A DNA stretch of 64,000 bases from Comamonas serinivorans (GCF_002158865.1 NZ_CP021455.1:1860001-1924000); one strand, 5' to 3'. Counted from the first letter of the stretch, positions 36,942-46,649 are shown. The notes: generated by a model from the letters alone, not told the origin. Translations and numbers: made by a program.

Positions 36942-36969
36942 TGGCCTGCGTGCTGTGGCACGCAGGCCA
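36942..36969 (-). terminator. Strong hairpin after the alpha-2-macroglobulin gene
   Basis: 12-bp perfect stem TGGCCTGCGTGC/GCACGCAGGCCA with a TGTG loop, 5 bp past the stop codon on the reverse strand. No T-tract follows, so it may be a processing or stability hairpin rather than a true terminator. Confidence 0.6.
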
Positions 36970-36974
36970 CGGTC

Positions 36975-39900
36975 TCAGGGCTTGACCGTCAGGCGCGCGT
37001 TCGGTGTTTCGCCGAACATCTCTGGCGCGTAGAGCGCCTCGACCCGCGTGGGGGGCAGGCCGAACTGGCCGGCGCTGTTCAGGCGCACGGTGTATTCGAG
37101 CGAGGTGTTGCCCTTGGGCAGGTAGGCGTAGTAGGCCCGGTAGCTGTCGAACCCGCGCTCGATGAAGGTGACAGCCCCGTTGCCAGTGCTTTGCTCGCCC
37201 TGTGTGGCCATGGCCGAGTCGCGGCCCAGGCCGGAGCCCAGGATGGTGGCGCCCGCGGGAACGGGGTCACTCACCGCCACCCAGCTCATGTCGGCGTTGG
37301 CCGTGATGTCGAGCTTGACGCGCAGGGTGGTGCCGCGCTTGAGCTCACCGCCATCCAGCACCTGCACCTGCTTGCGCACGCTGTAGCCGCCGTTGAACGG
37401 CGCCGTCAGCGGCACGGCGGCGCGGGCCGCCACGGTGACCCAGGGCTTGCCGCTGCCGTTCTGGTTCAGCTGCAGCGTCTGGGCCGCACCGCCCTTGGCC
37501 CACGGCAGCAGCAGCTCGTTCGGGGCCAGCGCGGGCACCGCGTTGCGGACATCGCCCGAGGGCGTGGGCACCGCGGCAGCCTGGCCGGCCTGGCGCGGCA
37601 CGACCTTGCCCCAGTCCACGCTGCCCTGGCCATCGGGCGGCAGCTTGGCTTCGGTGTGGCCGCTGACGGGCTCACGCTCGTACTGGGCCGAGAAGCGGTC
37701 CAGGGCCAGCTTGGCCCAGGCGTTGGCCGTGGTGGTGGACCAGTGGCCGCGCTGGGCCCGGCCGATCAGGCCCGTGGCCAGGCGCGGCACGTCGGCCTGC
37801 AGCACCGGGTCCTGCAGCGCCAGGGCCAGCAGGTTGGCGGCGTTGCTGTCGGCGTTGCGCATGGTCCAGAACCAGTTGTCGCCTGACTCGTTGCTGAAGA
37901 TGAGCCGCGTGCCCTGGTACTGCAGGCGGGCCTGCAGCACCTGACGCGCGCTGGCTTGCAGCTCGGTGCGTCCGGGCAGCTCGGGCAGGCGCTGCAGGAT
38001 GGCCAGCCAGTCGATCACGGCGCTGGTGGGCCAGCGGTTGGGCTCCAGGGCGATGCTGTCCAGCATGCGCGGCTGGGCCTTGCCGTAGCGCGACAGGGCT
38101 TCGATGGCCGCGAGTTTGCGCACGGCCAGGCCCACGTCGCTGGCGGGTGTCCAGTAGCTTGCGGTGATGCGGCCTTCGACGAAATTGACCAGCGCCGCCT
38201 GCAGGCGGGCCAGGTCGGCCGCCGGGATGGCGAAGCGTGGATCCAGGTTGCCCTTTTCATGGGCCACGGCCAGCAGGTAGGCGGCCAGGGCATCGCTGCC
38301 CGTGGCGTTGGGGCCGGCCGGGAAGTAGGTGGGCAGGCCGTTGCTGGCGCTGTGCGTGGGCAGGTCGGCCATGGTGGCTTGCCACAGCGCCACGTCGTCC
38401 AGGCCGATGGCCTTGCTGGTGCGCTGCTCCAGGCAGGCATAGGGGTAGCGGCGCCACCACTCGGTCAGGCCGGGCAGGCCTTCGGCCAGCTTGGCGGCCA
38501 CGCTGACCTGCACACCGCCCAGTGGGCGGCCGTCGCCGTCGCGGGCCGCCGTGGGCGGCGCCTGCAGGGGCAGGCTGAGCGGGCCGCTGAGCTGCTGCAG
38601 GGTGGCTTGCTGCACGGCCACGGGCACCACGCTGTGCACCTGCGGGCTGATGCGCAAGGCGTCGCGCGCGCCTTGGCGGCTGTCCACGGCTTCGATCTCC
38701 CACGGCCAGGCCTGGGCAGCGGCGCCGGGCGCTGCCGGCAGGCTGGGCACGGTCACGGTCCAGGTCACGACCTGGGACTGCCCGGCTGCCAGCTCAAGCT
38801 CGCGTGCGGGCAGGGTGACGCCCGGCGCCTTGGCCGTCAGCTGGATGGCCATGGGCTGGTCGGTGGTGTTGCGCACGGTGATGCCGGCGTCCAGCTGGTC
38901 GTCGCTGCGCACCAAGGGCGGCACGCCGCTGATCAGCTGCAGGTCCTGGGTGGTGCGGATGCGCGCCTCGCCGGTGCCGAACAGGCTCAGGCCCGAATCG
39001 GCCACCGCCGCGATGGTGAAGGTGGTCAGGCTGTCGTTCAGCGGCACCTCGATTTCGGCGCGGCCGTTGGCGTCGAGCTGCAGCGTGGGCTGCCACAGCA
39101 GCAGGGTGTCGAACAGCTCGCGCGTCTGGCTGCCGGGGCCGCCGTCGCCGCCCGGGGGCAGGGCTTTGCGACCGTAGTGGCGCCGCCCGATGATCTCCAT
39201 CTGCGCGGTCGAGGTGCTCACGCCCAGCGGACGCTCGGTCAGCATGGCCTCGCGCAGCTTCCAGCTCAGGTTGGGCTGCAGCTCCAGCAAGGCCTGGTCG
39301 ACGGCGGCCAGAGCCACCTCGGCGTGCGCGGCGGGCTGGCCGTTGGGCAGCGTGGCGGTGACGATGACCTTGGCCTTGCCTCGCACGTCGTAGCGCGGCT
39401 GGTCGGTCTGCACCTTGACGCTGAGGGTGTGGGCCGTGTCGTTCACGCGGATTTTGGTCACGCCCAGGCGGTAGGCCGGCTTGCTCAGGTCCACCATGGC
39501 GGTGGGCGGCACATATTCGTCGGTCTTGTTCCAGAAGGCACGCCACCAGGCCAGCGGCGTCTTGTAGCCCCAGGTGAAAAAGCTGTACCAGGGCACCTCG
39601 TACAGGCGCCCGCGCAAAGCCATCACGCTCACGTAGACGTTCGGGCCCCAGCTGGGGTCGACCTTCAGGCGCACGGTCGGGTCCTGGCCCGTCAGTGTGA
39701 CGACCTCGGCATGCAGGATGCCTTCGCGCTCGACGGTGACCAGGGCCTGCGCCTCGCGGAAGGGCATGCGCACCTGGAACACGGCGGTGTCACCGACCGC
39801 GTAGTCGCGCTTTTCGGGCAGCAGGTCCATGCGGTCGTGGTTCTCGCCGCCAAACCACAGCTCGCCCTGGGCCGTCACCCAGATGCTGGTGGCGGCCTGG

Positions 39901-42900
39901 CTCTCGCGGCCCTGGTCGTCGGCGACCACGGCGATCAGCTCCAGCTCGCCCACGTCGTCGAACTTGGCCTTGCAGGCCAGCAGGCCCTGGGCGTCGGTCT
40001 TGCCCGCGCACACGGTGCCGCGGTCCTTCACCTCGGTGGTCGAGTCGTAGCCGTAAAAGCCGCCGACCAGCCGCTTGCGGGTGGAGGTGGTCACGTGCGA
40101 GATCGCCTTCACGTAGACGTGGGCGCCGGCCTTGGGCTTGCCGTTCAAGTCCAGCGCCAGCGCGTCGAAGGCGATGTCTTTCTTCACCGACACCCACTCC
40201 GGCGTGCGCACCCCGGCGACCACGGCGGCGGGCCACAGCACGGCGCGGCGCGACAGCGTCTGTGTCTCGCCGTTCGGGTCGGCGTAGCTGGCCTCGACCA
40301 GCAGGCTGCGCGGGCCGGCCTTGTCCTGCGGCACGCTGACCTGGGTTTGCCCGGCGCCCTGGGCGTCCAGCTTCACGGCTTGCTTGTTGGCGATGACGCG
40401 GTTGGTGGCCGAAGCGGTTTCGCCGTCGCCTTCTTCATCGCCTTCGTCCACCCTGGCGTTGCGCGGGCTGGGCCAGTTGAAGCTGAAGCTGGGGTAGTCG
40501 GGAAAGCTGGCGCTGTAGGGCGAGAGCATGGCGCTCACGGCCGTGTCCAGGCCGTTGGCCGGCCCCCCGGACAGGTGGCTGACCTGCAGCGCCACGGGCA
40601 GCTTGTCGGGCGCCACCAGGCTCAGCGGGTCCTTGGGCTGGCCGACGGTGATGCGGCCCTGCAGCACGGGCAGGCGGAACTCTTCGACGCGGAAGCTGCC
40701 GCCTTGCAGCATGCCGTCTTCGCCCAGCTGCACGGTGTACAGCCCCAGCTTGGCGCTCTTGGGAATGGCCCAGCTGCTCTCGGCCGAGAGGCCGCCGGTG
40801 CGCGTGGTGCGCCACGTCAGTGATAAGGGGTATTTGTCGCCTGTCGATTGATTGACAACGGAAGCGCTTGATACTGGGTTTTTCACCGTGCCAAAGCCCT
40901 GGCCCGTCTGGGTGCGCAGAAAGTGCTTCATGGACACGGTTTCACCGGCGCGCAGCAGCGTGCGGTCGAACACCGTGTGGTAGACCGTGTCCGGCGTGGG
41001 CGAGTCGCTGGTGTCCACGTTGAAGCGCCAGGGCTCGATGCCGTTCTGCCAGCTGGTCCAGGTGAAGCTCATGTCGGCCTCGCCGCCCTGCTCGGCGCGC
41101 GCGCTGACGAAGTAGCCCAACTCGCCACAGGCGCGCGAGGGCGGGCGTGGCGACAGCGCCTCGAACCGCGCGATGCCCTGGGCGTCGGTCACGGCCTCGG
41201 CCACGGGCTGGCCGCGGCAGGTGCTGACCTGCACCTTGGCGCCGGCCACGGGCAGGCCTTTGTCCAGCGTGGTGACCCAGGCCAGCGAGTTTTCGCGGCC
41301 CAGCTTCATGTGCACGCCGAGGTTGGTCACCAGGGCGCTGGTGCGCACCACCATGGCGCGTTGCGGGCCGTAGGCCTCGCTGAGCAGGGCCTGGCCCAGC
41401 TTCTGCGAGCTGACCTCGACGACGTGAAAGCCTGTCGGCAGCGGCATGCCGATGACGGACATCTCGCTCGATTCGCCGTCGGTCTTGGGCAGGGCCACGG
41501 TGTTGACGGCGGACTGGCCCTGCAGCAGCGACACCGCGCGGGCTTCGACATAGCCCTTGTAGTCGTCGCTGGGTGGCGGGGGCAGCGTGCCGGCCACGTC
41601 GCCGGCCGCAACCTTGCGCTCGACCAGCCAGGTGTCGTAGCGGTGCACCTTGCGGAACCACTCGATGATGTCGGCGTCGCTGTGCACGGCTTTTTGGCGC
41701 ACCTGGCCGTCGTCGACCTTCAGCGCCTGGCCGTTCAGCCGGGCTTCCACCTTGCGCACCGTCAGCGGCAGCAGGGCGGTCTGGCCGGGGCCTTCGGCAT
41801 GGCGTTCGACGATGCCGAAGGGCGCGGCCGAAAACTTGAGCAGCGTGGGCATGGGCCCGGTGCGCAGGGCAAGCGGGAAGCGGTCGGCGTTGACCAGCGC
41901 GCGCCCGGCGCCGTCGCGCAGGTCGCGCGGCAGCTCCAGGCGCCAGTCGCTGCGTTCGGCAAACGGCGGGGCAAAGCGCAGCGCGCTGACCAGCGCGTCA
42001 TCGGCCTGGGACTCACGGGCCTCCAGCGTGGGGCTGCGGTCCTTGCCCGGGCCGGTCAGGCGGATCTGCTTGGCCTGGCCCCAGGGCAGGGGGGCCGAGA
42101 AGCGCAGCGTCACGGCCGACAGCGGCGAGCAGCCCGCGTTCTCGTTCTCGCGCTGGCAGCTCATCTCGGCCTCGAACGGGGCCTGCACTTGGAAGGTGTA
42201 GCCCTCGCCGCCCTGAGCGGCCAAGCCGCTGGGCGTGCGCACGCCGGGGCCCACGTTCAGCTTCAGCTTGGCGCCGGCGGGCAGGCGGCGGTTGCAGCTC
42301 ACCACCTGCCAGGCCGCGGGGTCGGCTTTGGCCTGGTTGTCCAGGTGGCGGTGTTTCAGCGTGGCATCACGGTCGGCGCCGGTGATGAGCTGGACCGGGA
42401 TGCGTTCGCCAATGCCTTCGGCTTCACACCAGGCGCTGCGCTGCAGGCTGGCCGGGTCCACCGCGCCGTTGAAGCGCAGCACGAAGAACTGCTGCTCGTC
42501 CACCTGGGCGCCGGCGTAGGGCACGACGCGGATGGGGATGGGCCCGCCCGTCGAGAAGGTGTAGGGGCGGGGCGCCCAGGCCTGGCCATCGAGCGGCTTG
42601 AAGCCGGTGTGGGGCGCCAGCGTGCAGCTGACCCCGGGCGGGAGTTCGCCGCGCAGGTTGACCACCCACTCGCGCGGGCTGTTCCAGCGCGCGCTGCTGC
42701 CCGCCAGCAGATCGCCGGCGCCGCCTTCGCAGCGCAGATTGAAGGGGGCGGGCGCACGCGCGTCACCGCCGTTGACGGCGGCCGCGTCGAACTTGACCAC
42801 CACCTGGCTCACGCGACTGACCTCGCCCTGCGGCGTGACCTGGGTCACCGACAGCGCCTGGGCCGGCAGCGCGCAGCCCGCCAGGATCAGCGAGGCCAAC

Positions 42901-42956
42901 GGCTTCAGGGGCCAGCCCCTGGCGCGGGCTGGGCGGGAAGGAGGGGGACGGCGCAT
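36975..42956 (-). CDS. Bacterial alpha-2-macroglobulin, thioester type
   Basis: Giant envelope protease trap. 1993 aa, longer than E. coli YfhM (about 1650). ATG 42956, preceded by GGAGAG. Lipoprotein signal with lipobox LAGC (residues 25-28), so anchored facing the periplasm. Many macroglobulin beta-domains follow; recognisable blocks are SDSPTPDTVYHTVFDRTLLRAGE, then VPLNDSLTTFTIAAVADSGLSLFGTG, and the thioester motif Cys1508-Leu-Glu-Gln1511 inside YPYACLEQRTSKA. The thioester would covalently capture proteases that cut the bait region. E. coli pairs this gene with pbpC; no such gene lies here. A translated copy of the 48-bp repeat family covers about residues 694-710 and brings AT-rich codons unlike the rest. 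Confidence 0.93.
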   Translation of the reverse strand: MRRPPPSRPARARGWPLKPLASLILAGCALPAQALSVTQVTPQGEVSRVSQVVVKFDAAAVNGGDARAPAPFNLRCEGGAGDLLAGSSARWNSPREWVVNLRGELPPGVSCTLAPHTGFKPLDGQAWAPRPYTFSTGGPIPIRVVPYAGAQVDEQQFFVLRFNGAVDPASLQRSAWCEAEGIGERIPVQLITGADRDATLKHRHLDNQAKADPAAWQVVSCNRRLPAGAKLKLNVGPGVRTPSGLAAQGGEGYTFQVQAPFEAEMSCQRENENAGCSPLSAVTLRFSAPLPWGQAKQIRLTGPGKDRSPTLEARESQADDALVSALRFAPPFAERSDWRLELPRDLRDGAGRALVNADRFPLALRTGPMPTLLKFSAAPFGIVERHAEGPGQTALLPLTVRKVEARLNGQALKVDDGQVRQKAVHSDADIIEWFRKVHRYDTWLVERKVAAGDVAGTLPPPPSDDYKGYVEARAVSLLQGQSAVNTVALPKTDGESSEMSVIGMPLPTGFHVVEVSSQKLGQALLSEAYGPQRAMVVRTSALVTNLGVHMKLGRENSLAWVTTLDKGLPVAGAKVQVSTCRGQPVAEAVTDAQGIARFEALSPRPPSRACGELGYFVSARAEQGGEADMSFTWTSWQNGIEPWRFNVDTSDSPTPDTVYHTVFDRTLLRAGETVSMKHFLRTQTGQGFGTVKNPVSSASVVNQSTGDKYPLSLTWRTTRTGGLSAESSWAIPKSAKLGLYTVQLGEDGMLQGGSFRVEEFRLPVLQGRITVGQPKDPLSLVAPDKLPVALQVSHLSGGPANGLDTAVSAMLSPYSASFPDYPSFSFNWPSPRNARVDEGDEEGDGETASATNRVIANKQAVKLDAQGAGQTQVSVPQDKAGPRSLLVEASYADPNGETQTLSRRAVLWPAAVVAGVRTPEWVSVKKDIAFDALALDLNGKPKAGAHVYVKAISHVTTSTRKRLVGGFYGYDSTTEVKDRGTVCAGKTDAQGLLACKAKFDDVGELELIAVVADDQGRESQAATSIWVTAQGELWFGGENHDRMDLLPEKRDYAVGDTAVFQVRMPFREAQALVTVEREGILHAEVVTLTGQDPTVRLKVDPSWGPNVYVSVMALRGRLYEVPWYSFFTWGYKTPLAWWRAFWNKTDEYVPPTAMVDLSKPAYRLGVTKIRVNDTAHTLSVKVQTDQPRYDVRGKAKVIVTATLPNGQPAAHAEVALAAVDQALLELQPNLSWKLREAMLTERPLGVSTSTAQMEIIGRRHYGRKALPPGGDGGPGSQTRELFDTLLLWQPTLQLDANGRAEIEVPLNDSLTTFTIAAVADSGLSLFGTGEARIRTTQDLQLISGVPPLVRSDDQLDAGITVRNTTDQPMAIQLTAKAPGVTLPARELELAAGQSQVVTWTVTVPSLPAAPGAAAQAWPWEIEAVDSRQGARDALRISPQVHSVVPVAVQQATLQQLSGPLSLPLQAPPTAARDGDGRPLGGVQVSVAAKLAEGLPGLTEWWRRYPYACLEQRTSKAIGLDDVALWQATMADLPTHSASNGLPTYFPAGPNATGSDALAAYLLAVAHEKGNLDPRFAIPAADLARLQAALVNFVEGRITASYWTPASDVGLAVRKLAAIEALSRYGKAQPRMLDSIALEPNRWPTSAVIDWLAILQRLPELPGRTELQASARQVLQARLQYQGTRLIFSNESGDNWFWTMRNADSNAANLLALALQDPVLQADVPRLATGLIGRAQRGHWSTTTANAWAKLALDRFSAQYEREPVSGHTEAKLPPDGQGSVDWGKVVPRQAGQAAAVPTPSGDVRNAVPALAPNELLLPWAKGGAAQTLQLNQNGSGKPWVTVAARAAVPLTAPFNGGYSVRKQVQVLDGGELKRGTTLRVKLDITANADMSWVAVSDPVPAGATILGSGLGRDSAMATQGEQSTGNGAVTFIERGFDSYRAYYAYLPKGNTSLEYTVRLNSAGQFGLPPTRVEALYAPEMFGETPNARLTVKP
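40829..40875. repeat. 48-bp-family palindromic element, copy 10, inside a coding sequence (47 bp)
   Basis: Read on the coding (reverse) strand it starts AGTATC, has TCCGTT and ATCGAC inner boxes and ends AATACC. One base shorter than the other copies. It encodes part of KNPVSSASVVNQSTGDKYP and the frame is intact. Codons here are AT-richer than in the flanking gene. Resemblance could be partly chance, hence the lower confidence. Confidence 0.6.
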
Positions 42957-43269
42957 GGAAACTCTCCGGGTTCAAGCGGGTGGCGCGAGCGGACGCGCAA
43001 GACCGGGCGATTGTGCGGGAAGGGCGTGGCCTCGGGATGTCCAGCGTGCCGGCGTTGGGCGGGCCGGACGTGGCGGCAAGGCGGTGAAAGGCGTGGCGCC
43101 GTCGCCGGCAGAGCGACGCGGAGCAGCGTGGCACGGCGTCTGGCAGGGCGCGTGCGGCGAGGCAAGGAAGGGCAGCGACAAGCCACGGCGCCAGCCCGCA
43201 TGACACATGGGCGACCGGTTGTCCCTAGGCCTTTCCCTAGGATGCCCGGGCTCAAAATTGGAGACCTGC
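42957..43269. other. 313-bp divergent region between the macroglobulin and acyl-CoA ligase genes
   Basis: Holds both promoters. A direct repeat TCCCTAGG occurs twice (43222-43229 and 43234-43241), 20-50 bp before the ligase start. Nothing else was recognised. Confidence 0.5.
43222..43241 (+). promoter_or_regulatory. Direct repeat TCCCTAGG before the acyl-CoA ligase gene
   Basis: Two identical copies of TCCCTAGG separated by 4 bp (12-bp period). Each contains the palindrome CCTAGG. Position and spacing suit an activator or repressor site, but the binder is unknown. Confidence 0.5.
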
Positions 43270-45237
43270 ATGACCGCCTCGACGCCAGCCGCCGCCCACG
43301 ATTACCCGCCGGTGCACCCGCCCCTGCGCGCAACGCGTGTGGTGCGCACCATGGACGACATCCGCGAGCTGGAGAAGACGCCGCTGGACCAGGTCATGAA
43401 GGCGCAGTCGAGCTACGAGCTCCTCCACAACAGCCGCGTGGCGTTTGGCGACAAGCCGGCGCTGACCTTCATGCTGACCGGCGACCCCACCGGGCCGTCC
43501 ATCGTCTGGACCTATGCCGACCTGTTTGCCAAGGTCACGCAGTACGCCAACGTGCTGCACGCCCTGGGCATGAGCAAAGACGATGTGCAGGCGGTGCTGC
43601 TGCCGTCGTGCCTGGAATACCAGCTGGGCCTGTGGGGCGCGTCGGCCGCGGGCATTGCCCAGCCGCTGAACCCGCTGTTGACCGAGGACAAGCTGGTGTC
43701 GCTGCTCAACGCGTCTGGGGCCAAGGTGCTGCTGACCTGGGGCGACGCCGCCGAGGCCGACTACTGGAACAAGGCCATGCGCTTGCGCGAGCAGGCGCCC
43801 AGCCTGCAGCACGTGATCCGCGTGGCGCCGTATGGCGAAGACCCGGCCGCGCGGCCGGCACTGCCTGCTGGCGTGCACCACCTGGACGTGTTGATGGCCG
43901 CGCAGCCGGACGACCGGCTGGTCAGCGGCCGCCGCATCCAGTCCGGCGACATCGCCTCGTACTTCCACACCGGCGGCACCACGGGCGCGCCCAAACTTGC
44001 GCGCCACACGCATGGCGGGCAGGTCTACACCTGCTGGGCCAGCGTGCAGGTGCGCAACGTGCTGCCCGAGGACGTCTCCATCAACGGCAGCCCGCAGTTC
44101 CACGTGGCCGGCACGCTGGCCGGCGGCCTGCCGTCGTTCGCGGTGGGCGTGCATTCGGTGGTGCCCACGACCCAGCTGTTCCGCAACCCCGAGGTCATCC
44201 GCAACTACTGGAAGATCATCGAGCACTTCAAGGTGACCAACACCGGTGGCGTGCCCACGGTGCTGGCGGCCGTCACCCAGGTGCCGATCGGCGACGCCGA
44301 CATTTCGTCGCTGCGCTACTGCGGCACCGGCGCCGCCATGCTGCCGCCCGAGCTGGCCGCCCGTTGGGAGCGGCTGACCGGGCACAAGATTCACGAAACG
44401 CTGGGCATGACCGAGACCTCGGGCGTGTCCACCACCACGCCGCTGGGGGCGTCGGGCCCGGCCGGCAGCGTGGGCTTTCGCCTGCCGCACATGCAGATGC
44501 GCATCGTGCGCATGGACGAGCACGGCCAGCCCACCGACGAGGACGTGGCGCCCGGCGAGCCCGGCATCGTGCTGTACAAGGCGCCCAATGTGTTCGCGGG
44601 CTACCTCAACCCCAAGGACACCGAAAAAGCCTTCACGGCCGATGGCTGGCTCATCACGGGCGACATGGGCTTCCTCGACGAGCAGGAGCGCCTGCAGCTG
44701 AGCGGCCGGTCCAAGGACCTCATCATCCGCAGCGGCCACAACATCGACCCCAAGGTGCTGGAAGACGCCGTGGGCGCGCACCCGGCCGTGCAGTTTGCCG
44801 CCGCCGTGGGCGCGCCCGACGCCTATGCCGGCGAGCTGCCCGTGGTGTTCGTCGCGCTGCGGCCCGGTGAGCAGGTGACGCCCGAAGCGCTGATGGCGTT
44901 CGCGGCCGAGCGCGTGGACGAGCCGCCCGCGCGGCCCAAGCGCGTGTACCTGATCGACGCCATGCCCATGACCAACGTCGGCAAGATCTACAAGCCCGAG
45001 CTGCGCGCGCTGGCGGCCCAGGCCGTGGCCGAGCAGATCGTGGCGCAGGTGAGCGAGGCTCAGGGCGTGGCCGAGGCCGACCGCCCGCAGGTGCGCTGCA
45101 CCGAGGCCGAAGGCCTGCTGGTGCACATGCCGGCCCAGGCCAGCGCCGCCTACGAAGAAGCCGTGCGCGCCGCGCTGGCCGAGCTGCCGCTGAAGAACCA
45201 GAAGATCGTGCGCAGCCGTGTGGCTGGCGTGAACTGA
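43270..45237 (+). CDS. AMP-forming acyl-CoA synthetase
   Basis: 655 aa ANL-superfamily ligase that adenylates a carboxylic acid and transfers it to CoA. ATG 43270, with GGAGA 5 bp upstream. Motifs: FHTGGTTGAPKLARHTH (P-loop with Gly-rich core), NTGGVPTVLAAVTQ, HETLGMTETSGVSTTTP, DGWLITGDMGFLDE, SGRSKDLIIRSGHNIDPKVLEDAV, and NVGKIYKPELRALA with the catalytic lysine. It carries a C-terminal extension of about 75 residues. The substrate is undetermined; aromatic or branched acids are as likely as fatty acids. It precedes the Bug receptor array by 400 bp, which suggests import and activation of an organic acid. Confidence 0.9.
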   Translation: MTASTPAAAHDYPPVHPPLRATRVVRTMDDIRELEKTPLDQVMKAQSSYELLHNSRVAFGDKPALTFMLTGDPTGPSIVWTYADLFAKVTQYANVLHALGMSKDDVQAVLLPSCLEYQLGLWGASAAGIAQPLNPLLTEDKLVSLLNASGAKVLLTWGDAAEADYWNKAMRLREQAPSLQHVIRVAPYGEDPAARPALPAGVHHLDVLMAAQPDDRLVSGRRIQSGDIASYFHTGGTTGAPKLARHTHGGQVYTCWASVQVRNVLPEDVSINGSPQFHVAGTLAGGLPSFAVGVHSVVPTTQLFRNPEVIRNYWKIIEHFKVTNTGGVPTVLAAVTQVPIGDADISSLRYCGTGAAMLPPELAARWERLTGHKIHETLGMTETSGVSTTTPLGASGPAGSVGFRLPHMQMRIVRMDEHGQPTDEDVAPGEPGIVLYKAPNVFAGYLNPKDTEKAFTADGWLITGDMGFLDEQERLQLSGRSKDLIIRSGHNIDPKVLEDAVGAHPAVQFAAAVGAPDAYAGELPVVFVALRPGEQVTPEALMAFAAERVDEPPARPKRVYLIDAMPMTNVGKIYKPELRALAAQAVAEQIVAQVSEAQGVAEADRPQVRCTEAEGLLVHMPAQASAAYEEAVRAALAELPLKNQKIVRSRVAGVN

Positions 45238-45651
45238 AGCCCCGTGGTGGGCGATGCCCTGCGAGGGGCGCCCCGCGGCGTGGCGCCCAGCCTGAGCTGA
45301 GGCCCGCCGGCATCCGTTCGCGGCTGCCGCCCGGCTTGTCCGGGTGCCACGCGCCGGTGCCGTTTCCCTGCCTGGCCCAGTGGGGCGCGGTGCGTGCAGC
45401 CCGCAGCCTCATGACCCCACAGAACCCATGTGGTTTGGCACATGCGGCGGCGGCGGTTTGGCAGGCACATTTCAGCGGCAGCCCCAGGACGGGCTGTCGG
45501 ACCACAGGTGTCCACGAAGACGTTGTGCAATTCGCCAGTATGGGGTGATTTGCGATGACTGATCAACGGAAATGCCTGGGTACTGTAGAACACATCGGGT
45601 CGACTCATGGAATCGGCCCGCATGCGTAGTTGTCAAGAAGGAGATGTACAC
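45238..45651. other. 414-bp gap before the Bug receptor array
   Basis: No gene supported. Holds repeat copy 11. The AAGGAG of the first receptor lies at the 3' end. Confidence 0.5.
45537..45584. repeat. 48-bp palindromic element, copy 11
   Basis: AGTATG ... TGCGAT ... AACGGA ... GGTACT, with CAG/CTG flanks. Arms match at 4 of 8. It ends 67 bp before the first Bug receptor start. Confidence 0.85.
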
Positions 45652-46649
45652 ATGACACATTCGATGAACCGCCGTCATCTGCTGGCCCTGTCGGCCTCGG
45701 CTGCGACCCTGGCCCCGATGGGCGCCTGGGCGCAACAAGCCAGCTTTGCCAAGCGCCCCGTGCGCGTGGTGGTGCCATTTGCAGCCGGTGGTGCCACCGA
45801 TGTGATCGCCCGCGTGCTGGGTGAACGCATGGCCAAGACCTTTGGTCAGGCCGTGGTGATCGACAACAAGCCCGGCGCAGCCGGCCTGATCGGCGGCGAG
45901 GCCGTAGTGAAGTCGCCGGCCGATGGCCTGACGGCGCTGCTGGGCACGACCACGACCATGCTCACCAACAAGTACCTGTACAAGAAGACCAGCTACGACC
46001 CGCAGACCGAGCTGCTGCCGCTGGTGCGCGTGTGCACGGCGCCCATCTGCCTGGTGGTGACCAGCGATGTGCCGGCCAAGGACCTGAAAGAGTTCATGGC
46101 CTGGATCAAGGCCAACAAGGGCAAGCTGTCGTACGGCTCGTACGGCATCGGCTCGCACGGCCAGCTGGCCTGCGCCACGCTGAGCGACGTCGCCGACGCC
46201 GACATGACCCACGTCGCCTACAAGGGTGAGGCGCTGATGGTGCAGGACATGCTGGGCGGCAACGTCAAGATCGGCATGGGCAGCATGATCACGCTCAAGC
46301 CGCACATCGATTCGGGCCGGCTGCGTGCCCTGGCCGTGACGGGAGACCGCCGTGTGCCCCTGCTGCCGCAGGTGCCCACGTTCGGCGAGGCGGGCTACAA
46401 GAACGAAGCCCTGGCCCTGGTGGGCTGGCTGGCGATCGCCGCCCCAAGGCGCTGCCGGCCGACATCGCCAAGCAATGGGCGCAGGCCGCCAATGCCGCCG
46501 TGGCCAGCCGCGAGGGCAAGACCCGCATCATCGCCGCGGGCTTTGTGCCCATGGACAACGACACGCTGGAGGCCTTTGGCAAGGCCTGGACGCGCGAAGG
46601 CCCGATCTGGGGCCGGCTGCTGAACCAGGCCGGCGTTCAGCCCACGTGA
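45652..46649 (+). pseudogene. Bug/TctC-family receptor 1, frameshifted
   Basis: Tripartite-tricarboxylate-type periplasmic binding protein. ATG 45652 with AAGGAG 8 bp upstream; twin-arginine-like signal MNRRHLLALSAS. The family run VVVPFAAGGATDVIARVLGE, VVIDNKPGAAGLIGGE and LSYGSYGIGSHGQ is intact up to GWLAIAAP. In the C-run at 46442-46445 one base appears missing. Beyond it the expected end (KALPADIAKQWAQAAN ... GRLLNQAGVQPT, stop at 46647) continues in another frame, while the original frame ends at 46623 in unrelated residues. Either a real loss-of-function change or a sequencing error in CCCC. Without it the protein would have the usual length of about 332 aa. Confidence 0.88.

Noticed and set aside
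37956..44870. Forward-strand ORFs of 955 and 1315 codons across the macroglobulin and ligase genes
   Set aside because: They are shadows of the reverse-strand macroglobulin gene and, in part, of the ligase gene. No family motifs, and low-complexity Gly/Gln/His/Arg.
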